DNA of 64,000 bases from Azonexus hydrophilus DSM 23864 (GTDB lineage Bacteria > Pseudomonadota > Gammaproteobacteria > Burkholderiales > Rhodocyclaceae). Under the pieces are notes generated by a model. The model was not told the origin of the DNA and did no database searches. It saw only the letters and a program-made list of their open reading frames with translations. Location: the NCBI RefSeq assembly GCF_000429605.1, contig NZ_AUCE01000011.1, positions 496,001 to 560,000 on the forward strand, in the 5' to 3' direction. Positions 18,329 through 27,083 of the stretch are shown here, one piece after another. The first letter of the stretch is position 1, and each line of letters begins with the position of its first letter. A program made the position numbers and the translations under genes.

Positions 18329-19780
18329 ATGAATCAATGGGAAGTTGTCATCGGCATCGAGACGCACGCACAACTGGCGACCGTCTCGAAAATTTTCTCG
18401 GGCGCTTCGACTGCCTTCGGCGCTGCACCGAACACCCAGGCCTGCGCGGTCGACTTGGCCCTGCCCGGCGTGCTGCCGGTGCTCAACCGTCAGGCCGTCG
18501 AATGTGCGATCCGCTTCGGCCTGGCCATCGGCGCCCACGTTGCGCCGAAGTCGGTGTTTGCGCGCAAGAATTACTTCTACCCCGACCTGCCCAAGGGCTA
18601 CCAGATCAGCCAGTTCGAACTGCCGGTGGTGCAGGGTGGCGCGATTACCGTCCAGGTTGGCAGCGGCGACAAGGCTTACGAAAAGACGGTCAACCTGACC
18701 CGCGCCCATCTTGAAGAAGATGCCGGCAAATCGCTGCACGAGGATTTCCACGGCAAGTCAGGCATCGACCTCAATCGTGCCGGCACGCCGCTGCTCGAAA
18801 TCGTCACCGAGCCCGACATGCGCTCGTCCGACGAGGCCGTCGCCTACGCCCGTGCCCTGCACGCGCTGGTGCGCTGGATCGGCATCTGCGACGGCAACAT
18901 GCAGGAGGGTTCGTTCCGCTGCGACGCCAACGTTTCCGTGCGTCGTCCCGGTGCGCCCTTCGGTACCCGCCGCGAGATCAAGAACCTGAACTCCTTCCGT
19001 TTCCTCAAGGAGGCCATCGACTACGAAGTCCAGTGGCAGATCAACGAGATCGAGGAAGGCCGCGCCATCCAGCAGGCAACCGTGTTGTTCGATCCGGACA
19101 GCGGTGAGACGCGCACCATGCGGACCAAGGAAGACGCACACGACTACCGTTATTTCCCCGACCCGGATCTGCTGCCGCTGGCCATCACCGATGACTGGAT
19201 CGCGCGGGTCAAGGGTGAATTGCCCGAACTGCCGGTGCAGAAGCGTCAGCGTTTCATGGACCAGTTCGGCTTGTCCGCCTACGATGCGACGACGCTGACC
19301 GCCAGCCAGGAAATCGCCGATTTCTACGAGGCGACCGTAGGTGTTGCCGGGCAGGGCGCGGCCAAGCCCTGTGCCAACTGGGTCATGGTCGATCTTGCTG
19401 CCCGCCTGAACAAGGACGGCCTGGAGATTGCCCAGTCACCGGTCTCCCCGCAGCAACTCGGCGGCCTGGTGGCGCGCATCGCCGACAACACCATCTCCAA
19501 CAACATCGCCAAGAAGGTTTTCGAAGCGCTGTGGAATGGCGAGGGCGCGAGTGCCGACGAGGTCATCGACAAGCAGGGCCTGAAGCAGATTACCGACAGC
19601 GGTGCCATCGAAGCGTTGGTTGACGAGGTGCTCGCGGCTAATGCGGCCAATGTCGCCGAATATCGCGCCGGCAAGGAAAAGGCGTTCAACGCGCTGGTCG
19701 GTCAGGTGATGAAGGCCGCGAAGGGTAAGGCCAATCCGCAGCAGGTCAACGAACTGCTGAAGAAGAAGCTGGAGGCTTAA
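18329..19780 (+). CDS. gatB: Glutamyl/aspartyl-tRNA amidotransferase subunit B
   Basis: A 483-aa subunit that phosphorylates the misacylated tRNA and transfers ammonia. The N-terminal [13 protein letters not shown], the central signature [20 protein letters not shown] (key residues [15 protein letters not shown]) and the C-terminal YqeY-like tail domain (from about residue 340) are all visible. It ends the gatCA-lipoprotein-gatB operon and meets the convergent DUF4124-like gene with a 4-base overlap. Confidence 0.96.
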   Translation: MNQWEVVIGIETHAQLATVSKIFSGASTAFGAAPNTQACAVDLALPGVLPVLNRQAVECAIRFGLAIGAHVAPKSVFARKNYFYPDLPKGYQISQFELPVVQGGAITVQVGSGDKAYEKTVNLTRAHLEEDAGKSLHEDFHGKSGIDLNRAGTPLLEIVTEPDMRSSDEAVAYARALHALVRWIGICDGNMQEGSFRCDANVSVRRPGAPFGTRREIKNLNSFRFLKEAIDYEVQWQINEIEEGRAIQQATVLFDPDSGETRTMRTKEDAHDYRYFPDPDLLPLAITDDWIARVKGELPELPVQKRQRFMDQFGLSAYDATTLTASQEIADFYEATVGVAGQGAAKPCANWVMVDLAARLNKDGLEIAQSPVSPQQLGGLVARIADNTISNNIAKKVFEALWNGEGASADEVIDKQGLKQITDSGAIEALVDEVLAANAANVAEYRAGKEKAFNALVGQVMKAAKGKANPQQVNELLKKKLEA

Positions 19781-20409
19781 GGTTCGACGGGCTGGGCGCT
19801 TGAGCGCCCGGTCAGCTGGAAGTAACGCTGGCGGTCGCTGTCGTATTTGCTGCGGATGGCTTCCAGTTCCTTGCGCTTGACCTGGATCAGCTCCTGCTGC
19901 AGGCGGATTTCGTGGCCGACGGTGCGCAGCTTGGTGTCGAGTTCGGGCGGCATCGCCTTGCGTTTGTAGAACTCGGCTTCTTCGGCCAGCTTGCGTTGCG
20001 ATTTCTGCAAGTCGGTGATCTTGGCCGTGGCCGTCTGGATGGTCAGCTGGACATCGCCTTCCGCTTTGCGCTGGGCCATGTCGATGTCTTCGGCCGTGGC
20101 ATAGGTGGTCAGCAGCGCCTGGTCGATGCGCCGCTGTTCGAGGCGTTTTTCCTCTTCTTCTTTCTTGCGTTGCGCTTCGGCGGCAGCGGCCGCTTTCTGT
20201 TCCGGGGTCAGCGGTGCGGCGACGTCGCGGATCGGGTTGCCGGCCCGGTCGAAAACCCGGTAGGCCAGGCCGCGACATTGTTGCGGCAACATGTCGGCGC
20301 AGATGCGGCGACCGCTGGCGGGTTCGGTACAGCAGAACAATTCGCCTGCCGCCGCCCACACCGGAGCGGCCAGCAAGCTCAACAGGAGGGCGACGACGGC
20401 CCTAGACAT
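19777..20409 (-). CDS. Periplasmic DUF4124-like protein with coiled coil
   Basis: A 210-aa secreted protein. It has a signal peptide (about residues 1-19, cut after VWA), a short DUF4124-like region with cysteines ([25 protein letters not shown]), then long charged helices, likely coiled coil (about 70-195, with [12 protein letters not shown] and [19 protein letters not shown]-type repeats). The ATG at 20409 gives the signal peptide; a longer reading would run far into pyrE. The role is unknown. It overlaps the end of pyrE by 8 bases, so it is probably translated from the same mRNA. Confidence 0.65.
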   Translation of the reverse strand: MSRAVVALLLSLLAAPVWAAAGELFCCTEPASGRRICADMLPQQCRGLAYRVFDRAGNPIRDVAAPLTPEQKAAAAAEAQRKKEEEEKRLEQRRIDQALLTTYATAEDIDMAQRKAEGDVQLTIQTATAKITDLQKSQRKLAEEAEFYKRKAMPPELDTKLRTVGHEIRLQQELIQVKRKELEAIRSKYDSDRQRYFQLTGRSSAQPVEP

Positions 20410-21043
20410 CGACCCCGTAGCGTTCGCGGTAGGCGGCGACGGCAGCCCGGTGTCCGGCGAACTCGGCATGGTGTTCGAGGTAGGTCATCAGGTCGCGCAG
20501 GCCGGCGACGGCAACTACCGGGATGCCGTAGTCGCGCTGGACTTCCTGAACCGCAGACAACTCGCCCTGGCCGCGCTCCTGGCGGTCTAGGGCAATCAGG
20601 ACGCCGGCCGGCGTGGCGCCGGCGGCACGGATCAGTTCGACCGATTCGCGCACCGAAGTGCCGGCCGAAATCACGTCGTCGACAATCAGCACGCGGCCGC
20701 TCAGCGGGGCGCCAACGATGGTGCCGCCCTCTCCATGATCCTTGGCTTCCTTGCGATTGAAGGCGAAAGGATAGTTGCTGCCTTCGGTGGCCAAGGCGAT
20801 GGCGATTGCGGCGACCAGCGGAATGCCCTTGTAGGCCGGGCCAAACAGCATGTCGAAGTCGACGCTGCCAGCCTTGGCGGCTTTCGCGTAGAATCCGGCG
20901 AGACGCCCGAGGGACGCGCCATCGTTGAACAGGCCGGCATTGAAGAAGTAGGGCGACAGCCGCCCGGCCTTGGTCTTGAATTCGCCGAAACGCAGCACCT
21001 CGCATTTCAGGGCGAACTCGATGAAATCCTGACGAAAATCCAT
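20402..21043 (-). CDS. pyrE: Orotate phosphoribosyltransferase
   Basis: A 213-aa enzyme of pyrimidine synthesis that makes OMP from orotate and PRPP. The PRPP-binding signature is visible as [18 protein letters not shown] (near residue 125), with [16 protein letters not shown] near the N-terminus and [13 protein letters not shown] for orotate and PRPP contacts. Length is standard. It is divergent from xth across 42 bases. Confidence 0.95.
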   Translation of the reverse strand: MDFRQDFIEFALKCEVLRFGEFKTKAGRLSPYFFNAGLFNDGASLGRLAGFYAKAAKAGSVDFDMLFGPAYKGIPLVAAIAIALATEGSNYPFAFNRKEAKDHGEGGTIVGAPLSGRVLIVDDVISAGTSVRESVELIRAAGATPAGVLIALDRQERGQGELSAVQEVQRDYGIPVVAVAGLRDLMTYLEHHAEFAGHRAAVAAYRERYGVDV

Positions 21044-21085
21044 AAATCTCCAGTTCCAGTCTGGAAAACGACCGGTATTAATGCA

Positions 21086-21883
21086 ATGTTACGCATCATC
21101 TCCCTGAACCTCAATGGCATCCGCTCGGCCTGGAGCAAAAACCTGCTGCCCTGGCTGCAACAGCAGCAGGCCGACATCGTCTGTCTGCAGGAACTGAAAG
21201 CCCAGGCGGCTGATCTGATTGCCGAGATGCGGGCGCCTGATGGCATGCACGCTGCGTATCACCATGCCGAGAAAAAAGGCTACAGCGGTGTTGGCGTCTG
21301 GAGTCGGTCGGCGCCGGTGAGTGTGATCGAGGGGTTCGATGGCGGCGAATTCGACGCCGAAGGCCGTTATCTGCGCGCCGATTTCGGCAATCTGTCGGTG
21401 ATCTCGCTTTATCTGCCGTCCGGTTCTTCCTCGCCGGAGCGCCAGGAAGCGAAGTTTCGCTTTCTCGATGTCTTCCTGCCCAAGATGCAGGCGTTGCGCG
21501 CCGAAGGCCGGGAAATCGTGCTGTGTGGCGACTGGAATATCGCGCACAAGGAAATCGATCTGAAAAACTGGAAGTCGAATCAGAAAAACTCGGGTTTCCT
21601 GCCGGAAGAGCGCGCCTGGCTGACCCGGGTGTTCGACGAGCTGGGCTGGGTCGACGTCTATCGCCAGCTTCATCCCGAAGCGACCGCCGAGGCCTACACC
21701 TGGTGGAGCAATCGCGGGCAGGCCTGGGCGAACAACGTCGGTTGGCGCATCGATTACCAGATCGCCACCCCCGGGGTGGCGGCGACGGCCAGGCAGGCGT
21801 CGATCTACAAGGACAGCCGCTTTTCCGACCATGCCCCGCTGATCATCGACTACGACTATCTTCTGGCGACCAATGCGAATTGA
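21086..21883 (+). CDS. xth: Exodeoxyribonuclease III-type AP endonuclease
   Basis: A 265-aa EEP-family DNA repair enzyme that cuts at abasic sites and trims 3' blocks. The motifs are in order: [19 protein letters not shown] (metal Glu), [45 protein letters not shown] and [10 protein letters not shown] (catalytic Asp-His). The ATG at 21086 fits the family start [11 protein letters not shown]. It is closer to the ExoA/ExoIII (Xth) type than to the sphingomyelinase-like branches. Confidence 0.93.
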   Translation: MLRIISLNLNGIRSAWSKNLLPWLQQQQADIVCLQELKAQAADLIAEMRAPDGMHAAYHHAEKKGYSGVGVWSRSAPVSVIEGFDGGEFDAEGRYLRADFGNLSVISLYLPSGSSSPERQEAKFRFLDVFLPKMQALRAEGREIVLCGDWNIAHKEIDLKNWKSNQKNSGFLPEERAWLTRVFDELGWVDVYRQLHPEATAEAYTWWSNRGQAWANNVGWRIDYQIATPGVAATARQASIYKDSRFSDHAPLIIDYDYLLATNAN

Positions 21884-21946
21884 TTTACGCTGCCGGAAGG
21901 GCTAACCTGTAATCCCTGAACAACCGCTCGCAGACGAGGTTACAAA

Positions 21947-22261
21947 ATGTCAGAACAAATGACCGCCGCCAACAAGGACAAGCTGGTTTCCGACCTGAAG
22001 GTCGTGATTGCCGATACCGAAGAACTGCTGCGTGCCACCACCGGTGTGGCCGGCGAAAAGGTCGGCGAACTGCGCGAACGCCTGACGGTACGCTTGCGCG
22101 ATGCCAAGGAACGCATCGTCGATCTCGAACATGTCGTTATCGACAAGACCAAGGCTGCCGCCCGTGCCACCGACGATTTCGTCCATGACGAGCCGTGGAA
22201 GGCCGTCGGCGTTGCCGCCATCGTCGGTGTCGCCCTGGGTGTGCTGATCGGCCGCCGCTAA
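21947..22261 (+). CDS. DUF883 inner-membrane protein, YqjD/ElaB family
   Basis: A 104-aa protein with a long amphipathic helical part (residues 10-75) and a C-terminal membrane helix (about 86-101, GVAAIVGVALGVLIGRR) ending in the RR typical of this family. YqjD and ElaB are C-tail-anchored proteins that can bind ribosomes in E. coli stationary phase. A GAGG RBS precedes the ATG. It begins a tight four-gene run of small membrane proteins. Confidence 0.85.
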   Translation: MSEQMTAANKDKLVSDLKVVIADTEELLRATTGVAGEKVGELRERLTVRLRDAKERIVDLEHVVIDKTKAAARATDDFVHDEPWKAVGVAAIVGVALGVLIGRR

Positions 22262-22265
22262 GCGG

Positions 22266-22670
22266 ATGTCGGCCCAGTTGCCGCCCGAAGACGCCGGGCG
22301 CCCGGGACTCTTCGCCGCGCTGAAGAACATTTTCGCGACGCTCCTGTCGATCGGCAGGACGCGGGCGGAATTGCTCGCCGTCGAGATCGAGGAAGAGAAA
22401 TATCGCCTGATCGCGATGTGGGCCAAGGCCATCGGCGCGGCATTCCTGATCGCGCTCGGGGTTATCATGGCCGTGTTCAGCCTGGCGCTGGCCTTCTGGG
22501 AACAGCGGGTAGTGGTTTTCGGCCTGTTCGCTGCGCTGTTCTTCGTCGGCGCCGCCGTGCTGGTGCTGTCGCTACGGCAGCAGGCCAAGGCACCGAGCCG
22601 TCTGTTCCGTAGCAGTCTGGCCGAACTGGACGCCGACATCGCGCAATTGCGCGGCAGTACGCGCGAATGA
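22266..22670 (+). CDS. YqjE-type membrane protein (phage holin family Hol_3_6-like)
   Basis: A 134-aa protein with an N-terminal helix (LFAALKNIFATLLSIGRTRAELLAVEIEEEK, only its pattern is used here) and two membrane segments (about 55-78 and 85-105), matching YqjE. The function is unknown; E. coli yqjE always travels with yqjD and yqjK, as here. It starts 4 bases after the DUF883 gene and overlaps the next gene by 4. Confidence 0.8.
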   Translation: MSAQLPPEDAGRPGLFAALKNIFATLLSIGRTRAELLAVEIEEEKYRLIAMWAKAIGAAFLIALGVIMAVFSLALAFWEQRVVVFGLFAALFFVGAAVLVLSLRQQAKAPSRLFRSSLAELDADIAQLRGSTRE

Positions 22671-22957
22671 ACGAAAAACTGCTCGAACTTGCCGCCCGGC
22701 GCGGTGCGCTCGGCGTTCGCATCGCCGGCCAGCGGCAGACGCTGGCGCGCGAGGCCGAGGCCCTGAGCGGCGTTTTCTCCGCCGGTGACGTCGTCTTGCG
22801 CGGCGTCGACTGGCTCAAGCAGCATCCGCTGGCGGTTGGCGCCGCCGTTGCCGGCGCTGTCGTTGTGCGTCCCCGGCGGGCCTTGCGTTGGGCCCAGCGC
22901 GGCTTCTTCGTCTGGCGTGGCTGGCGGGCGATGCGCAACACCCTGTCGCGCCTCTAG
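22667..22957 (+). CDS. Small membrane-associated protein, YqjK-like
   Basis: A 96-aa protein with an N-terminal Arg/Leu-rich helix (RRGALGVRIAGQRQTLAREAE), then a hydrophobic segment HPLAVGAAVAGAVVV (about residues 55-70) and a basic C-terminal part. Position and pattern match YqjK of the yqjDEK cluster. The start overlaps the yqjE-like stop (ATGA). The role is unknown. Confidence 0.7.
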   Translation: MNEKLLELAARRGALGVRIAGQRQTLAREAEALSGVFSAGDVVLRGVDWLKQHPLAVGAAVAGAVVVRPRRALRWAQRGFFVWRGWRAMRNTLSRL

Positions 22958-22958
22958 C

Positions 22959-23258
22959 ATGGATCGCCTGGTCTTGCCCCTGCCCGGCTGGTGGCGGCAG
23001 TTGCTGTCGTCGCAGCGGCGCGAAGTGCAGCGGGTGATCGGCGAGGTGATGGCCACGCGCGGCATGATGCCGCTGCTGATGAAAGCCCGTAACGGCGGGC
23101 AGTGGACCATCGAAGAGCGGCGCGAGCTGCTGATCCATCTACGCCGGATCGCCCATCTTTCCCCCTACCTGATCGTCCTGCTGCTACCCGGTTCGGTGCT
23201 GATCCTGCCGGCCTATGCCTGGTGGCTGGATCGCCGCCGCCTCAGGCGACAGGACTAG
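22959..23258 (+). CDS. Small protein with one membrane hairpin, weak LETM1-like resemblance
   Basis: A 99-aa product not firmly recognised. The ATG at 22959 follows the previous stop by one base. The first 60 residues are soluble and basic; residues about 62-90 form a hydrophobic hairpin (LSPYLIVLLLPGSVLILPAYAWWLD) followed by basic RRRLRR. The combination of RRELLIHLRRIAHLSP and LLPG...LLP-type repeats is reminiscent of the ring-like domain of LETM1 proteins, but this is only a resemblance. It ends the yqjDEK-like run and overlaps the convergent AmpG-like gene by 17 bases. Confidence 0.55.
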   Translation: MDRLVLPLPGWWRQLLSSQRREVQRVIGEVMATRGMMPLLMKARNGGQWTIEERRELLIHLRRIAHLSPYLIVLLLPGSVLILPAYAWWLDRRRLRRQD

Positions 23259-24513
23259 TCCGTTCGCCATTTTCGCGCCACGGCGCGACCTTGAGCAGCA
23301 GCAGCATGCCGGGGATGGCAAGGAAAAAACACAGCCAGAAGAACTGCGTCCAGCCCACGGCCTCGACCAGCCAGCCGGCGGTGGCGTTGATGAAGGTGCG
23401 CGGCACCGCCATCAGGCTGGTGAATAATGCCAGTTGCGTGGCCGTGTAGGCCGGGTGCGTGGTGCGCGCCATGAAGGCGACGAAGGCTGTGGTGCCCAGT
23501 CCGGCGCCGACGGCTTCGCCGGCGATGACGATGGCCAGTGTCGCCAGACGGAGCGGCGTCGATTCGCCGGGGCCGATCCAGGCCATCCAGACGAAGCCGA
23601 GGATGGTCACGATCTGGGCGACGCCAAAGAGCCATAAGGCTCGGTTGATGCCCAGCTTGAGCATCCAGATGCCGCCGAGGATGCCGCCGATGACCATCGG
23701 CCAGAGGCCGGCATTCTTGGCGATGATGCCGATCTCGGTTTTGCTGTAGCCCATGTCCAGGTAGAAGGGGGTGGCCAGTGCGGTGCACAGCGAGTCGCCG
23801 AGCTTGTAGAAAAACAGGAAGGCCAGAACCAGCAGCGCCGATTGCACGCCGTGGCGGCCGAAGAATTCGCGGAAGGGTTCGACCACGGCATCGCGCAGCG
23901 TGCGCGGGCTGCCCGTTGCGGCCAGCGGTTCCTTGACCAGCAGCGTCATCGCCAGGCCGGGAATCATGAAGGCAGCGGTGATCACGAAAACCTGGTTCCA
24001 CGGCAGGTGGTCGGCCAGGATCAGCGATAGAGAGCCGGGCACCAGGCCGGCGATGCGGTAGGCATTGACGTGAATGGCGTTGCCCAGGCCGAGCTCGTGG
24101 TCGGGCAGGATCTCGCGGCGGAAGGCGTCAAGGGCGATGTCCTGGGTGGCCGACAGGAAGGCGAGCAGGGCGGTCAGGCCGACAACCAGCGACAGGTGAT
24201 CGACTGGCGACAACTGGCCGAGCCAGCCGATGGCGGCGACCAGGCCGATCTGCGAGACGAACATCCAGCTGCGCCGACGGCCGAGCCAGGGCAGGATGCC
24301 GTAGCGGTCGAGCAGCGGTGCCCACAGGAATTTCCAGGTGTAGGGAAACTGGATCAGCGCGAAGGCGCCGATGGCGCGCAGCGACAGGCCTTCGGTCTTG
24401 AGCCAGGCCGGCACCAGATTGAGCAGCAGGTAGAGCGGTAATCCCGAGGCGAAACCGGTGAAGATGCAGATCAGCATCCGCCGGTTCCACATCGCGTTCA
24501 GCCAGGCGGGCAT
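23242..24513 (-). CDS. AmpG-family MFS permease
   Basis: A 423-aa major facilitator with about 12 membrane helices. The N-terminus FTGFASGLPLYLLLNLVPAWLKTEG and the FAYTWKFLWAPLLDRY-like segment (here FPYTWKFLWAPLLDRYGI) are characteristic of AmpG, the anhydromuropeptide importer that feeds cell-wall recycling. Other AmpG-like transporters carry different substrates, so the assignment is at family level. The ATG overlaps the metW stop (TGATG), so it is read through with metX and metW, an unusual partner for these genes. Confidence 0.78.
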   Translation of the reverse strand: MPAWLNAMWNRRMLICIFTGFASGLPLYLLLNLVPAWLKTEGLSLRAIGAFALIQFPYTWKFLWAPLLDRYGILPWLGRRRSWMFVSQIGLVAAIGWLGQLSPVDHLSLVVGLTALLAFLSATQDIALDAFRREILPDHELGLGNAIHVNAYRIAGLVPGSLSLILADHLPWNQVFVITAAFMIPGLAMTLLVKEPLAATGSPRTLRDAVVEPFREFFGRHGVQSALLVLAFLFFYKLGDSLCTALATPFYLDMGYSKTEIGIIAKNAGLWPMVIGGILGGIWMLKLGINRALWLFGVAQIVTILGFVWMAWIGPGESTPLRLATLAIVIAGEAVGAGLGTTAFVAFMARTTHPAYTATQLALFTSLMAVPRTFINATAGWLVEAVGWTQFFWLCFFLAIPGMLLLLKVAPWRENGERTSPVA

Positions 24514-25124
24514 CAGCGCGGACGGGTCAGGCGGTAAACGGCCAGGCTGCCGAGGAAATTCAGGTCGCGCGGCGACTCGGCCTGGATGATTTCACCGGCC
24601 TCGTCGAGGACGCGCCGTTCGACGATGGTCAGCCCCATTTTTTCACAGAGCGCTTCGAAATCGAGCAGCGTGAAGAAGCGGACGTTGGGCGAGTCGTACC
24701 ACTGGTAGGGCAGGTCTTCCGACACCGGCATGCGGCCGTCGAGGACCGAGCGCAGGTTCTGCCAGTAGGCGAAATTGGGGAAGGAAACGACCGCTTCGCG
24801 ACCGACGCGCAGCATCTCGCGCAGGATGCCTTCAGTGTGGCGCACCGTCTGCAGGGTGCGCGACAGCACCACGTGGTCGAAGGCGTCGTCAGCGAAGTCC
24901 TTGAGGCCGTTTTCCAGGTTGCTCTGGATCACGTTGATGCCGTTGCGCAGGGCGGCCAGCACGTTGGCGTCCTCGATATCGACACCCCAGCCCTGGACAT
25001 TGCGGGTTTCGATCAGGTGCTTGAGCAGCGCGCCGTCGCCGCAACCGAGGTCGAGCACGCGATGTCCCGGCTCGACCCAGCCGGCGATGACGTCGAAATC
25101 GGGGCGTCCGAGCGTATTGGTCAT
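24513..25124 (-). CDS. metW: MetW methyltransferase-like protein
   Basis: A 203-aa protein with an SAM-binding Rossmann fold ([15 protein letters not shown] near residues 19-33, then [10 protein letters not shown] and [11 protein letters not shown]). MetW is almost always found with MetX in proteobacteria and is needed for full homoserine succinyl/acetyltransferase function. Its start overlaps the metX stop by 4 bases. Confidence 0.92.
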   Translation of the reverse strand: MTNTLGRPDFDVIAGWVEPGHRVLDLGCGDGALLKHLIETRNVQGWGVDIEDANVLAALRNGINVIQSNLENGLKDFADDAFDHVVLSRTLQTVRHTEGILREMLRVGREAVVSFPNFAYWQNLRSVLDGRMPVSEDLPYQWYDSPNVRFFTLLDFEALCEKMGLTIVERRVLDEAGEIIQAESPRDLNFLGSLAVYRLTRPR

Positions 25125-26245
25125 AAGGCGATGTTCCCCAGGAAGGCGGCAACCAGGCCGTGGTATTGCGGGTCTTCCATCAGGAAGGAGTCGTGGCCGA
25201 AGTTGAGGTCGATTTCGGCGTAGGAGACCTTGCGTCCGTTGGCCAGCAGCGCGGCGACGATTTCCCGCGAGCGCGCCGGCGAGAAGCGCCAGTCGGTGGT
25301 GAACGAGGCGACGAAGAAATTGGTGTCGGGATGCGTGCGGGCCATGGTCCTGACCAGATCGCCGTCGTCGAGCCGGGCCGGGTCGAAGTAATCGAGGGCC
25401 TTGGTCATCAGCAGGTAGGTGTTGGCGTCGAAATAGCCGGCGAATTTGTCGCCCTGGTAGCGCAGGTAGGACTCGACCTCGAACTCGACGTCGTAATCGA
25501 AGGCGAACGAGCTGTTGCGCAGCTCGCGGCCGAATTTCTCGCCCATCTGGTCGTCGGACAGGTAGGTGATGTGGCCGAGCATGCGGGCCAGGCGCAGGCC
25601 GCGCACCGGCCGCGTGCCATGTTCGTAGTAATGGCCGCCGTGGAAATCCGGATCAGTCAGGATGGCCTGGCGGGCGACGTCGTTGAAGGCGATGTTCTGC
25701 GCCGTGAGCTTGGGCGCGGAAGCGATGATCAGCGCGTTGCGCACCCGCTCCGGGTAGGAAATGCTCCAGCGCAGCGCCTGCATGCCGCCCAGGCTGCCGC
25801 CCATGACGGCGGCCCAGCTATCTATGCCGAACTTGTCGGCCAGGCGGGCCTGGGCATTGACCCAGTCGCTGACGGCGATGATCGGGAAATCGGCACCCCA
25901 GGGTTTGCCGGTGGCCGGGTTGATCGACGACGGGCCGGTCGAACCGTGGCAGCCGCCGGGATTGTTCAGGCCGACGATGAAGAACTTGTCGGTGTCGAGC
26001 GGCCGCCCCGGGCCGATGATGTTGTCCCACCAGCCGACATTGTCCGGTGCATCGGCGTAATGTCCGGCCAGGTGATGGTGGCCGGACAGTGCATGGCAGA
26101 CCAGAATGGCGTTGGAGCGGGCGGCGTTGAGCGTACCGTAGGTTTCGACGGCCAGGTCGTAGGCCGGCAGGATGCCGCCGCTACGCAGATGGAGCGGTTC
26201 GCTGAAGTGGATGCGTTGTGATTCGACGACGCCAATACCCGGCAT
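25121..26245 (-). CDS. metX: Homoserine O-acyltransferase
   Basis: A 374-aa alpha/beta hydrolase-fold enzyme that activates homoserine for methionine synthesis. The nucleophile serine lies in [12 protein letters not shown], the catalytic Asp in [10 protein letters not shown] and the catalytic His in NFGHDSFL. Members linked to metW in proteobacteria are often O-succinyltransferases, so acyl donor (acetyl- or succinyl-CoA) cannot be decided by eye. The ATG at 26245 yields [14 protein letters not shown], the normal start; an upstream in-frame codon would lie inside the riboswitch terminator. TGGA precedes the ATG by about eight bases. Confidence 0.92.
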   Translation of the reverse strand: MPGIGVVESQRIHFSEPLHLRSGGILPAYDLAVETYGTLNAARSNAILVCHALSGHHHLAGHYADAPDNVGWWDNIIGPGRPLDTDKFFIVGLNNPGGCHGSTGPSSINPATGKPWGADFPIIAVSDWVNAQARLADKFGIDSWAAVMGGSLGGMQALRWSISYPERVRNALIIASAPKLTAQNIAFNDVARQAILTDPDFHGGHYYEHGTRPVRGLRLARMLGHITYLSDDQMGEKFGRELRNSSFAFDYDVEFEVESYLRYQGDKFAGYFDANTYLLMTKALDYFDPARLDDGDLVRTMARTHPDTNFFVASFTTDWRFSPARSREIVAALLANGRKVSYAEIDLNFGHDSFLMEDPQYHGLVAAFLGNIAL

Positions 26246-26260
26246 GATGATTCCAGAAAC

Positions 26261-26293
26261 AAAAAACCCAGTTGGCCAAAACGCGAACTGGGG
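26261..26293 (-). terminator. Intrinsic terminator in the metX leader
   Basis: On the minus strand CCCAGTT (26292-26286) and AACTGGG (26273-26267) form a 7-bp stem, followed at once by six T residues (26266-26261). It lies between the SAM-II-like aptamer and the metX RBS, so it could be the part of the riboswitch that stops transcription. Confidence 0.8.
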
Positions 26294-26294
26294 T

Positions 26295-26347
26295 CCCCGC
26301 TTTAGCGGCATTTCTAAGGCGCCCGCAATCTGAGATAAATCGGCGCC
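26295..26347 (-). ncRNA. SAM-II (SAM-alpha) riboswitch aptamer of metXW
   Basis: Read on the minus strand, two GGCGCC blocks (26347-26342 and 26323-26318) pair as stem P1. The loop starts GATTTA and ends ATTGC, and the 3' part holds AGAAATG, then GCTAAA, then GCGGGG. This order and spacing match the SAM-II consensus (P1, GAUUUA, UUGC, P1', AAAUG, GCUAAA, G-rich end forming the pseudoknot with the loop CUC). It stands about 50 bases before metX, the classic regulated gene. SAM binding should lower expression of metX-metW-ampG. Assigned by eye from conserved blocks, not by covariance search. Confidence 0.87.
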
Positions 26348-26370
26348 GCCGGAGGTTTCCGACGGCCTTG

Positions 26371-26399
26371 AAGATACCCAGCGGTCGTTGAAAAGTCAA
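26371..26399 (-). promoter_or_regulatory. Sigma-70-type promoter of metXW
   Basis: On the minus strand TTGACT (26399-26394) and TATCTT (26376-26371) stand 17 bases apart, close to the housekeeping consensus. Transcription would start near 26364, giving a leader of about 120 bases that holds the SAM-II aptamer and the terminator. Confidence 0.75.
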
Positions 26400-26479
26400 T
26401 TCGTGACATCAGCCTGCGAATGTAAATGGGACTTTGGTACTATTCGGGCTAGTCAAACGAACAATATCAAGGGGCAGGC

Positions 26480-27070
26480 ATGCTCGAACAGCGACGACAT
26501 CAACGCATCCGCTTCGGGGTTCCGCCTCGGGCGAAGGTGGGCTTTGGTGGCAAGATCGGAGAAGCTTGCATCGAAAACCTGTCGATGTCCGGCCTGATGA
26601 TGCACTGCGACATCCCGCTCGAGATCGGACAATCCGCCGGTTGCGAGTTCTCGTTGTTCGGCTCGCCGGTGATGGATGTCTCGGTGACCGTGGTCAGCCG
26701 TCTCGGCGACCTTTACGGCGCCCGTTTCCAGGCCGGTCTGATCAATCAGGTGGTGATCGAGGATGCGATCCGCGGCGCGCTGGCATCGGGCAAGGCTTCC
26801 ATCCTGTCGGTGCACGAAGTGGGTGGGCGCAAGATCATGCGCATTGCCGGCGGTCTCAACGGCTCTTTGCGCAATGATTTCATGCACGCGTTGACCCGTG
26901 TCGGAGTCGACGAAATCGACCTGGCCGGCGTCACCCAGGTCGAACAGGCCGGCCTGGCCTTGTGCGTGGTGGCGACAGAGCGTCATGGCGCGGTACTCGG
27001 TGAGCAGTCGGTGTGTTTTGCCGAGGCCTGGAAGTTTGCCTTGACGCTGCCGGGTCATCCAGCTGTCTGA
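26480..27070 (+). CDS. PilZ domain protein with C-terminal STAS-like domain
   Basis: A 196-aa cytoplasmic protein. The N-terminal PilZ domain (about 1-95) has the c-di-GMP-binding residues: RRHQRIRF (RxxxR) at the start and NLSMSG (D/NxSxxG) near residue 33. The C-terminal part (about 105-190) resembles a STAS/anti-anti-sigma fold (IMRIAGGLNGSLRNDF, then VDEIDLAGVTQVEQAGLALCVVA), but the phosphorylatable Ser of STAS proteins is replaced by EQAG. AAGGGG precedes the ATG. The next gene, a TonB-dependent receptor, starts 13 bases downstream, so the two are likely one operon. Confidence 0.8.
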   Translation: MLEQRRHQRIRFGVPPRAKVGFGGKIGEACIENLSMSGLMMHCDIPLEIGQSAGCEFSLFGSPVMDVSVTVVSRLGDLYGARFQAGLINQVVIEDAIRGALASGKASILSVHEVGGRKIMRIAGGLNGSLRNDFMHALTRVGVDEIDLAGVTQVEQAGLALCVVATERHGAVLGEQSVCFAEAWKFALTLPGHPAV

Positions 27071-27083
27071 CAAGGGCATTGCC

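Noticed and set aside
16790-18751. Long minus-strand open frame across gatA, the lipoprotein gene and gatB
   Set aside because: It spans three well-supported plus-strand genes and its product has low complexity without motifs.
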